Source: Halichoerus grypus (taxonomy: Eukaryota > Chordata > Mammalia > Carnivora > Phocidae). From it: a DNA stretch of 64,000 bases. The position numbers and the translations under genes are program-made. The notes beneath the pieces are model-generated. The model was not told where the DNA came from. It worked only from the letters and a program-made list of their open reading frames with translations, and searched no databases. Shown one piece after another: positions 25,699 to 38,275 of this stretch; position 1 is the first letter of the stretch, and every line of letters starts with the position of its first letter. The stretch spans positions 130,677,444-130,741,443 of the forward strand of contig NC_135719.1 of assembly GCF_964656455.1 (NCBI RefSeq). Direction: 5' to 3'.

Positions 25699-26305
25699 TA
25701 GCTGTAGCAGGTTGACTGGCGGCCCCCAAAAGATAGGGCCGTGTCCTGGAACTTGTAAAGGTGACCTTATTTGGAAAAAAGATCTTTGCAGATGTAATTT
25801 AATTAAGGATCTCAAGATGAGATTACCCTGCTTTACCCAAGTAGGCTCTAAATTCAGTGTTGAATGTCTTTATAAGAGTGAACCACAGTGGCTCAGTCTG
25901 TTAAAGGGCCGGCTCTTGATTTTGGCTCAGGTCATGATCTCAGGGTCCTGCGAGCAGGCTCTGTGCTCAGTAGGGAGTTTGCTTGAGGATTCTTTCCCTC
26001 TTTCCCTCTCCCTCTGCCCCTCCCCCTGCTCATGTATATGCACTCTCTCTAAAATAAATTAATTAATTAAAAAAAAGAATGAGGCAGAGATTAGAGTTAT
26101 GAAGGTGTAAGTCAAGAAACACCTGGGCCATCAGAAGCTGAGGAAGCAAGGAAGGACTTCCCTTCTGGAGCTTTCAGGGGGGACACAGCCCTGCAGACCC
26201 TTTGACTTCAATCTTCTGACCTCTAGAACTGTGAGAATAAATTTCTGTTATTTTAAGCCAGCCGGATGGTGGAAAATCATCTTGGCATCCAAGGGAGACT
26301 AATGC
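25699..26305 (+). mobile_element. MaLR/ERVL-type solo LTR interrupted by a SINE
   Basis: The left part has 'gaccttatttggaaaaaag' and 'aaggatctcaagatgagatt'; the right part has 'agcaaggaaggacttccctt' and 'agaataaatttctgttattt' then 'taagcca'. An older SINE (about 25884-26070) splits it. The end is near 'gactaatgcaccag'. Confidence 0.7.
25884..26070 (+). mobile_element. CAN SINE, older form, inside a solo LTR
   Basis: 'gtggctcagtctgttaaagg' to the A-rich tail with (ATTA)n. It splits the LTR at 25699-26305. Confidence 0.85.
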
Positions 26306-27084
26306 ACCAGCCCACAGCACGCTTCATCTGCCCAATACCTGTGCCAGGTGCTTTGCGGTCACCTTCTCCTTCATTCATGGCAAAACATCCTTACAAGGAA
26401 GGGAATTTAGCCCCTGAAGCAGACAAAGGGTTTAAAAACCTTGCCCAAAGTCTGCTGAGGAAAGGTGGCATCTGAATTCAAATTCGAATCCAACTCTGAA
26501 GCCCAGGCTCCCTCCACCATGCCACTATTTCTGTAGTTACTACAGGTGTTTCTTTTCAAATCATTAAAGAATTGGGTCTGATTTGGATGCCCAGTTTCTA
26601 GCATATTTGACACCTAGAACATCTCATTTTTTAACACCTCCTCTTCCTTTATAGGACACAATTATTTTCGGTAATAGTCATGAAATGAAACAAATATATT
26701 TGTTTATAGACTAAAATTTGCATTTACCAAACAAAATGATTGTGTTTCACAGCTTGCACTGTTTCACTGTTTTATATTTAAACACATAAAAACTCCCAGT
26801 GGTCACATTGAAGGACATAATTAAATTCTGTTTCTGTTCTTACAATTGTTGTACTCCAACTGTTTCTTTCTAATCTACTGTCTAAACACAGATATATATA
26901 ACACCACAAGAGTTGGATGCATGAGTTGAGCCCTAAATGCAAAAAATTCTGAACCCATGGGAATTTACTCTTGAAACAAATGAGCGTGGCTATGCCCCGA
27001 GTGTCGGGATCTGACTGTATAATCGAGAGTTGTCCAATTAATTTCTATACTGAATATAAGATTTATTAAAAGATACATAGACCT

Positions 27085-27590
27085 TTTTTTAAATGTGGTA
27101 AAAACACATTAAAAAATTTACCGTCTTGGGCGCCTGGGTGGCTCAGTTGGTTGAGCGACTGCCTTCGGCTCAGGTCGTGATCCTGGAGTCCCAGGATCGA
27201 GTCCCGCATCGGGCTCCCTGCTCAGCAGGGAGTCTGCTTCTCCCTCTGACCCTCCCCCCTCTCATGTGCTCTCTCTCTCTCAAATAAATAAATAAAATCT
27301 TTAAAAAAAAAAATTTACCATCTTAACCTTATCTTTAAGTATATAGCTTAGTAGTGTTAAATATATTCACATTGTTGTGCAACCAATCTCCAGAATGTTT
27401 TCATCTTACAGAAATGAAACTCACTACCCATCAAACAACTCCTCATTTCCCCCTCCCTCTGGCCTGCAGCAACCACTTTCTAATTTCTGTTTCTATGTAC
27501 CTGACACCTTTAGTTACCTTATATCGGTAGAATAATACAGTATTTGTAATTTTTGTGATTGTCTTACTTCATTTAAGTGAAATGTAGAAA
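27085..27590 (-). mobile_element. Antisense old L1 3' UTR, split by a SINE
   Basis: Reversed L1M-type 3' UTR landmarks: 'cacattgttgtgcaaccaat' and 'caaccactttctaatttctg'. The SINE at 27128-27307 interrupts it, with the TSD repeating the L1 words 'aaatttaccrtctt'. Confidence 0.7.
27128..27307 (+). mobile_element. CAN SINE ('ctctgaccctcccccctctc' subtype)
   Basis: TSD AAAAAATTTACYRTCTT-type repeats at about 27111-27127 and 27308-27324; inserted in an antisense L1 3' UTR. Confidence 0.95.
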
Positions 27591-29876
27591 ATGTAAAAGT
27601 GTTTTTGAAAAAAATACGTAATACAAAGGAAGCTAACAAATATATTATTATTAAAACTCAACACTACCTGTGGTATTTAGGCCAAAAATACCAAAAAACT
27701 TATACCAAAAAACTGTTTCTTATAGGGAGTGTTCATCATTAACACTGCTGAGGATTGCTGCTACATGGACTATAATGAAATATAATGAAATACTGAATTT
27801 AATCAGCTTCATTACCGTGTTTAAACTGTGCCAACAGTTCACCCCCTTCTTGCCTGCTCTGGGGACAGACTGCTGCCCACCTTGGGCATGCCGCTGCTGC
27901 AAAATATGCCAAGGAAGGGTGTGTGAGCCTCCAGACAACGAGGGCTACCATGTTCACCTGCCTAAATTAAAAAATGAAAGTGGGTTTTTTTCGATGACCA
28001 GGCCACCGGCCTCTGGGTTTCTATATTCCTGCTGCCCCCTGCTATGAGACGCTCAGGAGCCAGGGCCCACTTTGATTGCATTAGGGAGCTCTCTTGGGAA
28101 TAAACTTCCAGAAGAGAAGCGGTGTGAGCTGAATGCAGATGACACTCCCTCAAGCAAACAAAAATATTGGTTTTTTTTCCCAAAAACACATTCTTTTCCT
28201 TTATTTCATTTAAATTGACACTATTAGTAGAGGGGAAAAGCCATAACTCGCCTCTTTGCTGATCCCCAGCTCAGTACAGAAGCACTCTCCAGAGTGACTC
28301 CGCCACCATGGCCCCGGGCTGTTGTATTTGTTTCCCTGTCTTTTCAGAATGGTAAGTATGGACAGTAAAGACTGGAGGAGTGCTCCCAGAACGGAAGTGC
28401 GTCTTCTGAACAGAAACAGGAGACCAGGCTGCTGTAACAGCCACAGCCTCTTGTCAGCAGGTTTAGCTGAAGTGCACACTGGCGTGAGCCAAGCTACTCA
28501 TGCTGTTTGACAAGGTCCAAGTATGGGGGACGATCCTGAAAACAGGAGAGTCCACAGCTGGCTCCTGCTCTTCTCTTTCATTTTGTTTATGGCAATCTTT
28601 ATAATTGTGGGAATATTTCTAGGGTTTCATGATAAAGTGACTACTCATCTTAGTTACGCCTATCTAAGCAATCATAATGAAACTAATTCCACGAAGAATT
28701 AGTTTCTATAGAACAAAATAACAAAACGGTCACGCTCTGTCTAGCACCTTTCTCTTTGCGTACTGTTTTTTAGTTTTAGCGAAAGCCAATAAGCAGAAAT
28801 CAATAAAGGTCATGTTAATCATTACAAAGGAAAAATGAAAGAAGGCTATGGCTGTAATCCAGAAAATGATCTAAGATTTGGAAAAACAAAAATATCCTAA
28901 CATATAAATAAAGTTCCTCCGAGGCTGTCAGGAGGAGATGCTTGCAACCTGACCCTGTGTCTGTGTCTCCTCATTCGCCGACGCCGTCCTTTCCTACGAG
29001 AGACCCACCCCGGCTGGAGCTGGACTCCGGCAGGACACCATTTGTTCCTACCAACTGAGGGATGAAGGGACCTATCTAGTCCTAAGTATGATCTTGACCT
29101 CACTCAACCCCCCAGCTCCAGCCTCACTATTGTTTTGCCATGTGATCTGGGGCAAATTACTTAACCTCCCTAAAGCTCAGTCAACCATCTGTAGAAGGAA
29201 GATATATAAAATCTTTCAATGACCTTCTCCTTCCATTTTTAATGCCCTCCTTATTTGAGAACAAGAACTCCTCATATAAGGTTCCTTGACTGTGGAAGTA
29301 GAATTCTATGGGAAAGCTCCAGAATACGTGAAATATGTCAAAAAGAGGATTTTAAGAATAGGAAAATAACATTTCGTACATATCATACACATACTCCTTA
29401 TAATGTAGGACATATAAACTAAATGGCATCTCAGTATAGGGTCTGGCATCTTAATATGTGTTTGCACCAAGAAAAGAGAGAAAGTTTGGGAGCAAGGGAC
29501 CCAGTGCAGGCAGACTTGGGCTACAATAGGTTTAAGGAGATGTCTATTACTGTGGAAACTCTGTGCTCCTTCATCCCCTACAAATGGGCCTCCAGTGGCC
29601 TCATCCAGACAAGCCCCAGCTTGACCTCCAGAGAGCAGCTATGTCAGGGATGAAGCATCTTGACCTGACCCTGCCAAATCTCCCAACCAGTCAGTCCACC
29701 AAGACTGTATCGGGTTGGATTTGGGGTCTAGCTCCCATTGTGCACATAGTAGGTACTCAATACATGAAAAACACAACAATAAGTAAAGGGCTAAAATGTA
29801 ACTGAAACTCTTTTATGCTCAAGGATAATTAGTCAGCCAACCACAACTGTAACTGATACTGATAAACAATAAATAA
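27591..29876. other. Mostly unassigned intergenic DNA
   Basis: Contains a MIR (29100-29215) and otherwise no named repeat. A 125-codon plus-strand ORF at 27670-28047 has a cysteine-containing stretch but no recognisable family. Confidence 0.45.
29100..29215 (+). repeat. MIR SINE fragment
   Basis: 'gccatgtgatctggggcaaa' followed by 'ttacttaacctccctaaag' is the MIR core. Confidence 0.75.
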
Positions 29877-29896
29877 TATTAATAATAATAATGTCC

Positions 29897-30090
29897 CGGG
29901 GTGCCTGGGTGGCTCAGTCCTTAAGCGTCTGCCTTCGGCTCAGGTCATGGTCCCAGGGTCCTGGGATCAAGCCCCGCATCGGGCTCCCTGCTCAGCGGGA
30001 AGCCTGCTTCTCCCTCTCCCACTCCCCCTGCTTGTGTTCCCTCTCTGGCTGTCTTTCTCTCTGTCAAATAAATAAAATCTTTAAAAATAA
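29897..30090 (+). mobile_element. CAN SINE in (AAT)n repeat
   Basis: Flanked by (AAT)n followed by ATGTCC on both sides (up to 29896 and near 30109), so the target was an AAT microsatellite. Confidence 0.93.
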
Positions 30091-30734
30091 TAATAATAAT
30101 AATAATGTCCGTACATTGCTGTTTTGTGTATCTTGTGAAGATTATAGGATACTGAATGCTTAATGGAAAGAAAAGGTTAATACAAAGGTAGAAGCCTCTC
30201 TGCAAGGGAAGGAAGGTGATTCTTAAGACATGCTTCATTATTTCCACAGTTTTGATGAATCAAACTCTGTTTACCCCAGCTTACCAAAAGATAAATGTGG
30301 AAGTATGTGAATACCATATAGATGTGTAACCTGAGAATGAAGTTTGTCACTGAGACACACAACATATACTGCTTTCGCATGATAAAGCTTTTCATGCCAA
30401 ATGAATGCGTAAGGTGGCTCATTCCCAGATGAACTGAGCTATACCATCAGGGTTCTTGGTTGCAAATAAGAGAAATAGACTCTGGTTAACTGAGGCAGAA
30501 AAAGGAATTGATTTGAACCATAGAGTAGTCTGCAGAATTAACAAGAAGCCTGGAAAATCAGCCTCAGGGAGGGATCAAGCAAGAGGTAGCAAAACCACAG
30601 CCCTGCCCTTGCAAAAATTTGCTTAGAAGGCTGCCACCAGCACCCTTGCCCCAGACAGTCACTATCGCACCACTGGACCTGGACATATGTAGGACCGCCG
30701 ACTGCTCCTAAAACTTCATTTCATGCCCTCGAGA

Positions 30735-32205
30735 TTCAAAATCCTCCGATTTTAAAACTTACTACAAAGCAGCAATAATTAAAACAGTATGGCACTGGTA
30801 TAAATGCAAAATACAGACCCTGGAATAGAGATCCCAGAAAGAAACCCTTACATACATGCTCAAATTATTTTTGAGAAGGGTTCTAAGGTTGTTCGATGGG
30901 GAAAAGACAGTCTATTCAACAAATGGTGCTAAGAAAACTTATATATGCCAAAGAATGAAATCGGACCTTTACCTAATACCATATACAAAAATTAACTCAA
31001 AGTGAATCACATACCTAAAGGCAAGACCTAAAACTATAAAATAACAGAAGATAACTCAGGGCAAAAGCTTCATGACATTGGATTTGGCAAGGAGTTCTTG
31101 GATATGATACCAAAGGCACAGGCAACAAAAGAAAAAAAATGGCAAACAGGACTTCATGAAGATTGCAAAATTTTGTACATCAAAAGATAGTATCGACAAA
31201 ATAAAAAGGCAAACCACAGAATGGGAGAAAATATTTGCAAATCATCTATCTGATAAGGAATTATAGCCGGAATAGGGAACCCCTAAAACTCAACAACAAC
31301 AACAACAAAAAACCAAGCAATCTGACTCAGAAATGGGCAAAGGACTTGAGTAGACATTTATCCAAAGAAGACACACAAGATGGTCAATAAGTACATGAAA
31401 AGATGCTCAACATCACTAATCATTAAAGAACTGCAAATCAAAACCACAATGAGATACAATCTCATACCCTTTAGGATGGCTACAATCAAAGAAACAAACA
31501 AACAAACAAAAACAGAGAACAACAAGTGTTGATGAGGATGTGGAGAAATTGGAACCCTTGTGCACTGTTGGTAGGAATATAAAATGGTACAGCTGTTGGA
31601 AACAGTATGGCAGTTCCTCAAAAAATTAAACACAGAATTATCATACGATACAGCAATGCCACTTCTGGGTATATACCCCTAAATATAGGAAACAGGGTCT
31701 CAAACAGATATTAGTACACCCATGTTCATAGCAGCATTATTCACAATCACTAAAATGTGGAAGCAACCTAAGGGTCCATCCACAGAAAAACAGATAAGCA
31801 AACTGTGGTGTATACATACAATATAGTATTATTCAGGCTTAAAAAGGAAGGAAACTCTGACACATGCTATATTCAGCATGGTTAAACCTGAGGACATCGT
31901 GCTAAGTGATATAAGCCAATCACAAAAGTACAAATACTGAATGATTCCACCAAGGTACTGTACTTAGTTAAAATCACACAGAAAGCAGAATGGTGGTTAT
32001 CAGGGGCTGGGGAAAAGGAGGAATGGGGAGTTACTGTATAATGGGTATAGAGTTTCAGTTCTACAAGATGAAAAGAGTTCCAAAGATGCATGGTGGTGAG
32101 GGGAGCACCTTATAAATGTATTTAATACCGCACACTTCAAAATGATTGAAATGGTAAGTTTTTACTTTCTGTCCTTTACCACAATTTAAAAAACTGAAAA
32201 AAAAA
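30735..32205 (+). mobile_element. Old L1 LINE 3' end
   Basis: Begins in ORF2 ('gcagcaataattaaaacagt') and runs through the C-terminal region to a 3' UTR with 'aaaatgattgaaatggtaag' and an A-rich end at 32190-32205. No open frame survives. An (AAAC)n stretch lies at about 31490-31512. It belongs to an older L1 class than the copies at 36213-36757 and 39515-40281, judged by its more degraded sequence and different 3' end. Confidence 0.85.
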
Positions 32206-33776
32206 GGGGGGGGTCACAGTCTTCAGTGCAAGCATCAGACTGGGTACCTTGAGATTTTGGCCCCTGTTTCTGGATGCAGAGGCAGGGAAGCGATGACCTG
32301 CCCCATCCCACTTCCCTAACAAGAGGTCTAGCCCTGCCCTCCATCCTGCTTGGCATGAAGCAAAATAGGCAGAGTGTTCTGGGAAGCCTAAACAACAAAT
32401 AACTCTCATCCATCTCTTTGAAATTAAACAACCATAAGGAGCCTTTATTCTCATCATCTGTCGAAACTAATCTGGATGGAATTCTTGGTTTTCCTGCCCC
32501 ACATTGCCACCCTAACATGTGGTATCCTCAGTGTGGACGTGCTGGGAAGGAAAGGCAGGGGGCTCTTTCCAAAATGAAGGAGACGGATCTCTGACTTCCT
32601 TCCAATTAACCAGCGCATCACTTCTATTTATCATCACTCATTCATTCAACAGACGTGTCCCCCTGTGTGCCTGGCACAGAGTCCAGTCCTAGAAATACAG
32701 TTATGAAATGGAAAGACAGTCACAGCCCTGATGGGATTTATAGTCCGGTGACCCAATATTCACCCCTAAGGAACCTTATAGGATATTCTTTTCTGGAGGC
32801 TTTTAATAATTGCCTAAATTCTGATCAGCTTCCTGGCCTCCAAGCCGCTATCCCTCAAAAAATAAAAATGACCTCGATGACCACTCAACTTTCCCTCAAC
32901 CTATGGGATGTATAAAGTGTTCAGATGTTGAGGTTTTTCACATTTTAGAATTCATGTAAACAGACGATTATTAAGGAATGGAAATGACTCCCTTCAACTG
33001 AGGTCCCTGAGATTTAAACAACAGAGCAGCCCGCTGTGCCCTGTTTCCCTAATTACAGTTGGGCATAGTTCACATAAGGAGGTACAAAGCTAAGCAAACA
33101 GACATTCTGGTGGTCCCCAGGTACCCCCCTCTAGTCCCCCCATAGCTTGCCCTGTGGCAAAATAAAATTTATTTTTATTTTGAAAAGACCACAAAGCTTT
33201 CAGCAGCTTCTCACTGATAGGCCCTGGAGAAAACAGAAAGTCTAGGAGGGTAACTACTTGACTTTGAATTAAATGGGATATATATATATATTTTTAAATG
33301 GGATATTTTTATAAATCATTTTGCATCTGTTCTTAAAACCAGCAGGAGGGGCTGACAAGTTATCACATGGGACCACAGACTCAATTAAGAACAGGTGCAG
33401 TTGGTATAAATACGTAAAGTAGCCTGGGTATAGGAAAAGAAGTCCTATCCTTGCATTACAACTAAGCATAAATAACCACCATTATATACCGTTAAAACAA
33501 ATTCAACAAAACATGGTCATGTAACATCACTCTCTTTAAGTTGCCTGCCTCAAGAAATGGGAGGGGAATCTACCTAGGTATCCAACCTTCTGGTGATAAC
33601 TTTTATTAGTTGTACATTGGTCAATTTGCATCCCCTTTTGGGGCTTTAAAGTCTCAACTGTAGAATACGAAGCTCAAATCAGAAGAACCCTAAAGCCCTT
33701 TTTGCTAACAAAATATTTTCAGAGTCCAATATGTGCCCTACACTTTATACACACTGTACTTTACAACAAGGATGCA
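32206..33776. other. Mostly unassigned intergenic DNA
   Basis: One ancient LINE-like fragment (32630-32760) and a short (TA)n at 33280-33291; nothing else recognised. Confidence 0.45.
32630..32760 (+). repeat. Ancient LINE-like fragment
   Basis: 'tcattcattcaacagacgtg' and 'tgtgtgcctggcacagagtc' then 'agaaatacagttatgaaatg' match the ancient repeat class also seen at 23687. Confidence 0.45.
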
Positions 33777-33794
33777 AGATAACCATTATTGTGT

Positions 33795-33998
33795 GGGGCG
33801 CCTGGGTGGCTCAGTCGTTAAGCGTCTGCCTTCAGCTCAGGTCATGATCCCAGGGTTCTGGGATCGAGCCCCGCGTCGGGCTCCCTGCTCTGCAGGAAGC
33901 CTGCTTCTCCCTCTCCCACTCCCCCTGCTTGTGTTCCCTCTCTCGCTGTGTCTCTCTCTGTCAAAAAATTAATAAAATCTTTAAAAAAAAAAAAAAAA
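33795..33998 (+). mobile_element. CAN SINE
   Basis: Perfect 18-bp TSD AGATAACCATTATTGTGT at 33777-33794 and 33999-34016; inserted into an ancient LINE-like fragment. Confidence 0.96.
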
Positions 33999-35179
33999 AG
34001 ATAACCATTATTGTGTCCATTTTTCAGATGAGGAATCGAGGCTCAGAGAGTATGGGTATAGCTGGCACTCGACTTCAGATCAATCTGGTTCCAAAGCCTG
34101 TGTTATTCCACCCTGTAGAATTTTCCACTATGTGTCTAGGGCTATGCTTACAGGCCCCTGCAACTCTAGGGAAGCAAGAGAGCAAAGACACAGTCTCATC
34201 ACCTAGGCCTAAACCAAGCCAACAAATCAACAGGGGGAAATGCAAAAAATTATATATAGCTACAGGAAGGCAAGGGCTGGGGGGCGGAGTGGATAGAAAT
34301 AAAGAAAATGAATGGCAAACAGAAACTATAAAATCAGAATCTATGATAACTAGAAATAGAATAAATTACTTACTTAATTGGGTAATTAAGGACCCTGTTT
34401 CTTTCCATCTTCTGCTCTGCCTCCCTATGTCATGTGTCTATTAAGCTTGGTTCTCCTCAAGGTCATGGGATAGCTGCTGGTGCAACTGAGCTACGTGCTT
34501 CCGCATTCAAATCTGCCAAGAGAAAGAAAGATTTTGTCTGAGCATGTCAAGCAACAGTCCTGAAGTTCACGGAATGACTTCTTGGGTCACACTCCCACTG
34601 CTTCTCTGAATCATCCAGAGAAGCAGGATGGCTGAGGCACCTAGAACCCAATCCCCACTAAAATACTGTCCTTATTGATAGCTTCTCCCCTTTCTTCCTA
34701 CTTTACTGGGCCTTACTTGCTCATTCACCCTACTGATTTTCAGGGACGGCTTCAAGGGTGTGTGACACGTACAAGTCACACACGCTGTTGGTTTAATGCT
34801 CTGCTGTCGTGGTCTTGAAATTCTTAGGAAGGTTTGAACAATGGGCCCCACATTGTCATTTTGCATTAGGTTCTGCAAATTATGTAGCCAGTCCTGTTAA
34901 CTACTCCTCTTCCCAAATTCTGCCCTGGGAGTGCCTTTCAGATTGGGCTTGAACCCTCTTCCTTTCTCTATTATCTCTCTTTGTGTTCTGGCTTAGATGA
35001 ATCATTTCTATGGCTTTAAATGCCCTCCATCTGATAGTAATTCCCAAAGATACTGTTTAGCTCAGACATCCCTGCTGAGCTCATCTACTTATATCCAACT
35101 TGCCATAGTGATACCTCAACCAGGATGTCTCAATGGGCACCACACACTTAAAAATATATCAAATATGAATCTTTTTATT

Positions 35180-35463
35180 ATTTTTCATTTTTTATTTTTA
35201 TTATGTTCAGTTAGCCACCATATAGTACATCATTAATTTTTTTTTTAAAGATTTTATTTATTTATTTGACACAGAGAGAGAAAGCACAAGTAGGCAGAGA
35301 GGCAGGCAGAGAGAGAGGGAGAAGCAGGCTCTCCACTGAGCAGGGAGGCGGATGTGGGGCTCGATCCCAGGACCCAGGGATCATGACCTGAGCCAAAGGC
35401 AGCCGCTTAACCGACTGAGCCACCCAGGCGCCCCTACATCATTAATTTTTGATGTAGTGTTCA
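35180..35463 (-). mobile_element. Very short antisense L1 3' insertion split by a SINE
   Basis: Only about 70-80 bp of reversed L1 3' UTR is present (A-rich tail side at 35180-35212, then 'gttagccaccatatagtac', resuming after the SINE with 'gatgtagtgttcaatga'). It is flanked by direct repeats ATGAATCTTTTTATT at 35165-35179 and 35464-35478. A SINE (35242-35434) later inserted into it. The host sequence is an L2 remnant. Confidence 0.8.
35242..35434 (-). mobile_element. CAN SINE, reverse, inside a short L1
   Basis: Perfect TSD TACATCATTAATTTTT at 35226-35241 and 35435-35450. Confidence 0.96.
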
Positions 35464-36030
35464 ATGAATCTTTTTATTTCCTCCCCCGAAACATCTGTCC
35501 TCTCCCATGCTCACCACAATCAAGGCTCTTTGGGTAGATTTCTGCACCTTTACACACCATCTCCCTTTCCTGACTCAAAGCATTTGTGTGTTTCTTGTTC
35601 CCTCTGTCCACCAGAATGTTTATATCAATTTATGCTTCCTCAAGCAATCTACCATAAAGCTCATTTACCCACACCCTGACATTGACAGGTTACTCTTTCT
35701 TCTAGTCATTGGATAGGTGGAAAAATGGTTTCTTATTGTCTTATTTCCTATTCTTTCAATTATGAAAAAGGTCAATTAATTGACATTGGCCCTTCTTTGA
35801 AGAACTGATTTCTTTATTCCATGTGTCCACTTTCCCTGGTGGAATATCTTATTAATTTGTATGAGTCCATTATATATGAAAAATATCAATTGTTTGTCTT
35901 AAAGTGAGTTAGAATATACTTGGAACAAGAAAAGACAAATCATTATCAGTTCTCAATGTAAGATAAAGCATGGTGGAAGCAATAGAATGGTCTTGACTCT
36001 GAAACCATAAAGTTCGAAAGCGAGAGCATT

Positions 36031-36212
36031 GGGGCGCCTGGGTGGCTCAGATGGTTAAGTGTCTGCCTTCGACTCAGGTCATGGCCCCGGGGTCCCGGGT
36101 TTGAGCCCCATGTCAGGCTCCCTGCTCAGCGGGGAGTCTGCTGCTCCTTTTGCCCCTCCCCCTGCTTGTGCTCGCTCTGTGTGCACAAATAAATAAAATC
36201 TTAAAAAAAAAT
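36031..36212 (+). mobile_element. CAN SINE abutting L1 3' fragment
   Basis: Full-length head with a shorter CT-rich body; the A-tail passes into L1 sequence. Confidence 0.92.
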
Positions 36213-36480
36213 AAAGGCTAGAGGTTATTATGCTGAGCGAAATAAATCAATAAGAGAAAGACATGTATCATATGATCTCACTGATATGAGGAATTCTTAA
36301 TCTCAGGAAACAAACTGAGGGTTGCTGGAGTGGTGGGGGGTGGGGGGTGGGAGGGATGGGGTGCCTGGGTGATAGACATTGGGGAGGGTATGTGCTATGG
36401 TGAGCACTGTGAATTGTGTAAGACTGAAGAATCACAGACCTGTACCTCTGAAACAAATACAGTATATGTTAAAAAAAAAA
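36213..36480 (+). mobile_element. L1 3' end fragment, first of a tandem pair
   Basis: A short L1 3' segment: the end of ORF2 ('attatgctgagcgaaataa'), a G-rich 3' UTR stretch (36329-36362) and an A-tail at 36470-36484. A SINE directly abuts its 5' side (36031-36212). Its 3' UTR differs from that of the second copy, so it is a different L1 subfamily. Confidence 0.8.
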
Positions 36481-36757
36481 AAAAGAGAAAGATAGTAGGA
36501 AGGGTAAAATGAGTGGGGGGAAATCAGAGGAGGAGACAAACCATGAGAGACTATGGACTTGGAGAAACAAACTGAGGGTTCTAGAGGGGAGGGGGTGGGG
36601 GGATGGGTTAGCCCGGTGATGGGCATTAAAGAGGGCACGTATTGAATGGAGCACTGGGTGTTATACGCAAACAATGAATCATGGAACACTACACCAAAAA
36701 CTAATGATGTAATGTATGGTGATTAACATAATAAAATAAAATTTTAAAAAATAAAAA
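36481..36757 (+). mobile_element. L1 3' end fragment, second of a tandem pair
   Basis: Starts immediately after the A-tail of the first fragment. It carries the same 3' UTR type as the L1 at 39515-40281 ('ttagcccggtgatgggcatt', 'gaatcatggaacactac') and an A/T-rich tail. It probably inserted into the A-rich tail of the older fragment. Confidence 0.8.
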
Positions 36758-36825
36758 ATAAAGGGAGAGTGTTGCAGGCAAAGGGCAAAATCAGGTGCAA
36801 ATGCCTTGTTTAGGAATTGAATTTT

Positions 36826-37028
36826 GGGGGCGCCTGGGTGGCTCAGTCGTTGGGCATCTGCCTTTGGCTCAGGTCATGATCCCGGGGTCCTGGGATGGAG
36901 CCCCACGGCGTCGGGCTCCCTGCTCAGCAGGAAGCCTGTTTCTCCCTCTCCCACTCCCCCTGCTTGTGTTCCCTTTCTCGCTGTCTCTCTCTCTGTCAAA
37001 TAAATAAAATCTTTAAAAAAAAAAAAAG
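36826..37028 (+). mobile_element. CAN SINE
   Basis: Full-length with a poly(A) tail; 'ggaatt' words on both sides suggest an imperfect TSD. Confidence 0.93.
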
Positions 37029-37999
37029 GAATTTTTTATGCTTGTGTTGTCAGATGGGTCCCTATGTGATTGCCACTTATGCATCAGGACTTTGAATGAA
37101 TTCCCCACGGACATGAGTTAATGGGCTTTAGTGAGACATAGCTACTAAAGTCAGGGTCAGCAAGAGGATAACAGACAGGCCATGGTGGGGCCCTCCTCCA
37201 ATGGACACATTTGAGATCCAGTTGAGGGAGACTGACCCACTGTTTCTCCCTTCATGTGAAAAAGAAGCTTTGTCAGACTGGTTGATGGCAGTCTGATTTA
37301 GGGGTGACTTAGACTACGTACCAGGGAAAATAGAAGTTGTCAGTGTATATATTGACAGTAGATACAGCAAAACTTGCTGATAGATTGGATGTGGTAAAGT
37401 GGGGGGGAGGGGGGAGAAGAGCTTCAGGGTTGACTCCTTGGGTTTTGTTTTGAGCACCTGGTAGACAGTAGAGCTATTTACTAAAATTGGATAAGACTAG
37501 GGAAGAAACAGGTTCAGATGACACTAAGCTTCAAATCCCAGTGAGTGGGAAAACAGTAGTTACTGGTAAACGAGGTTTGGATAGGGAAACAGAAATGGGA
37601 ATGAATTGTTTCTGTAACATTGTGTTTGAGGAAGAGGGCTATTCCAGAAGCACTCAGTAGGTAACTGGTATCATTTCAATTCCATAACCTTCGGAAAGGT
37701 GAAGTTTGAAGGTAAGTGAAGACTCAGAATGTTCTTGATCCATGAAAGCAAAATTCATTTTCAGTGTGAAGATCACATCTACAATTAAGTTTCTAGAATT
37801 ATCTATTTCTATTGACAAACTCAGTGCCCAACATAATCACTAATATTGTCTTCTGAATCCCTCAATTCAATTGCAGAGGCATCATCACAGGTTGTTCACC
37901 TGTGTCTGTGAAGGTAGGAAGATAAGGAAAACACACATAAGTAACCTAGTCAAACTAACATCTTTTCTGGGACCATTATTCCTTACTAAAATACATGGG

Positions 38000-38275
38000 T
38001 ATATACACCTTTACTGAGCAGTTACCATGTGCCAAGGACTGTGTTAAATGCAACGCGTGCATTATCTCATCTTCATGACAACCCCAAGGTAGTCAGGTTT
38101 GGTAACACACCCAAGTTCACACCATTAATAATCCAATCTACACTAGAATTAGAACCCACACAATTCGACCTCACAGCTCTGAAAAGGTGGCAACTGTCTT
38201 ACTCATCTCTGGGTCCTCCAATAATACTGGTCACAATTCCTGGCTCATGGGAAATCACTATAGAGTGAGTTGAAT
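38000..38275 (+). repeat. Ancient mammal-wide LINE-like fragment
   Basis: 'ctgagcagttaccatgtgcc', 'attatctcatcttcatgac' and 'aattagaacccacacaatt' follow the same ancient repeat order. Confidence 0.5.

Larger units (their letters stand above)
34960..35560 (+). mobile_element. L2 LINE fragment split by L1 and SINE
   Basis: 'atggctttaaatgccctcc' and 'cttatatccaacttgccat' are L2 ORF2-end words. The L2 is broken by the L1/SINE composite at 35180-35463 and appears to resume after it. Confidence 0.55.

Noticed and set aside
29945..30247. 100-codon minus-strand ORF
   Set aside because: Reverse translation of a SINE joined to an AAT repeat and flanking DNA.
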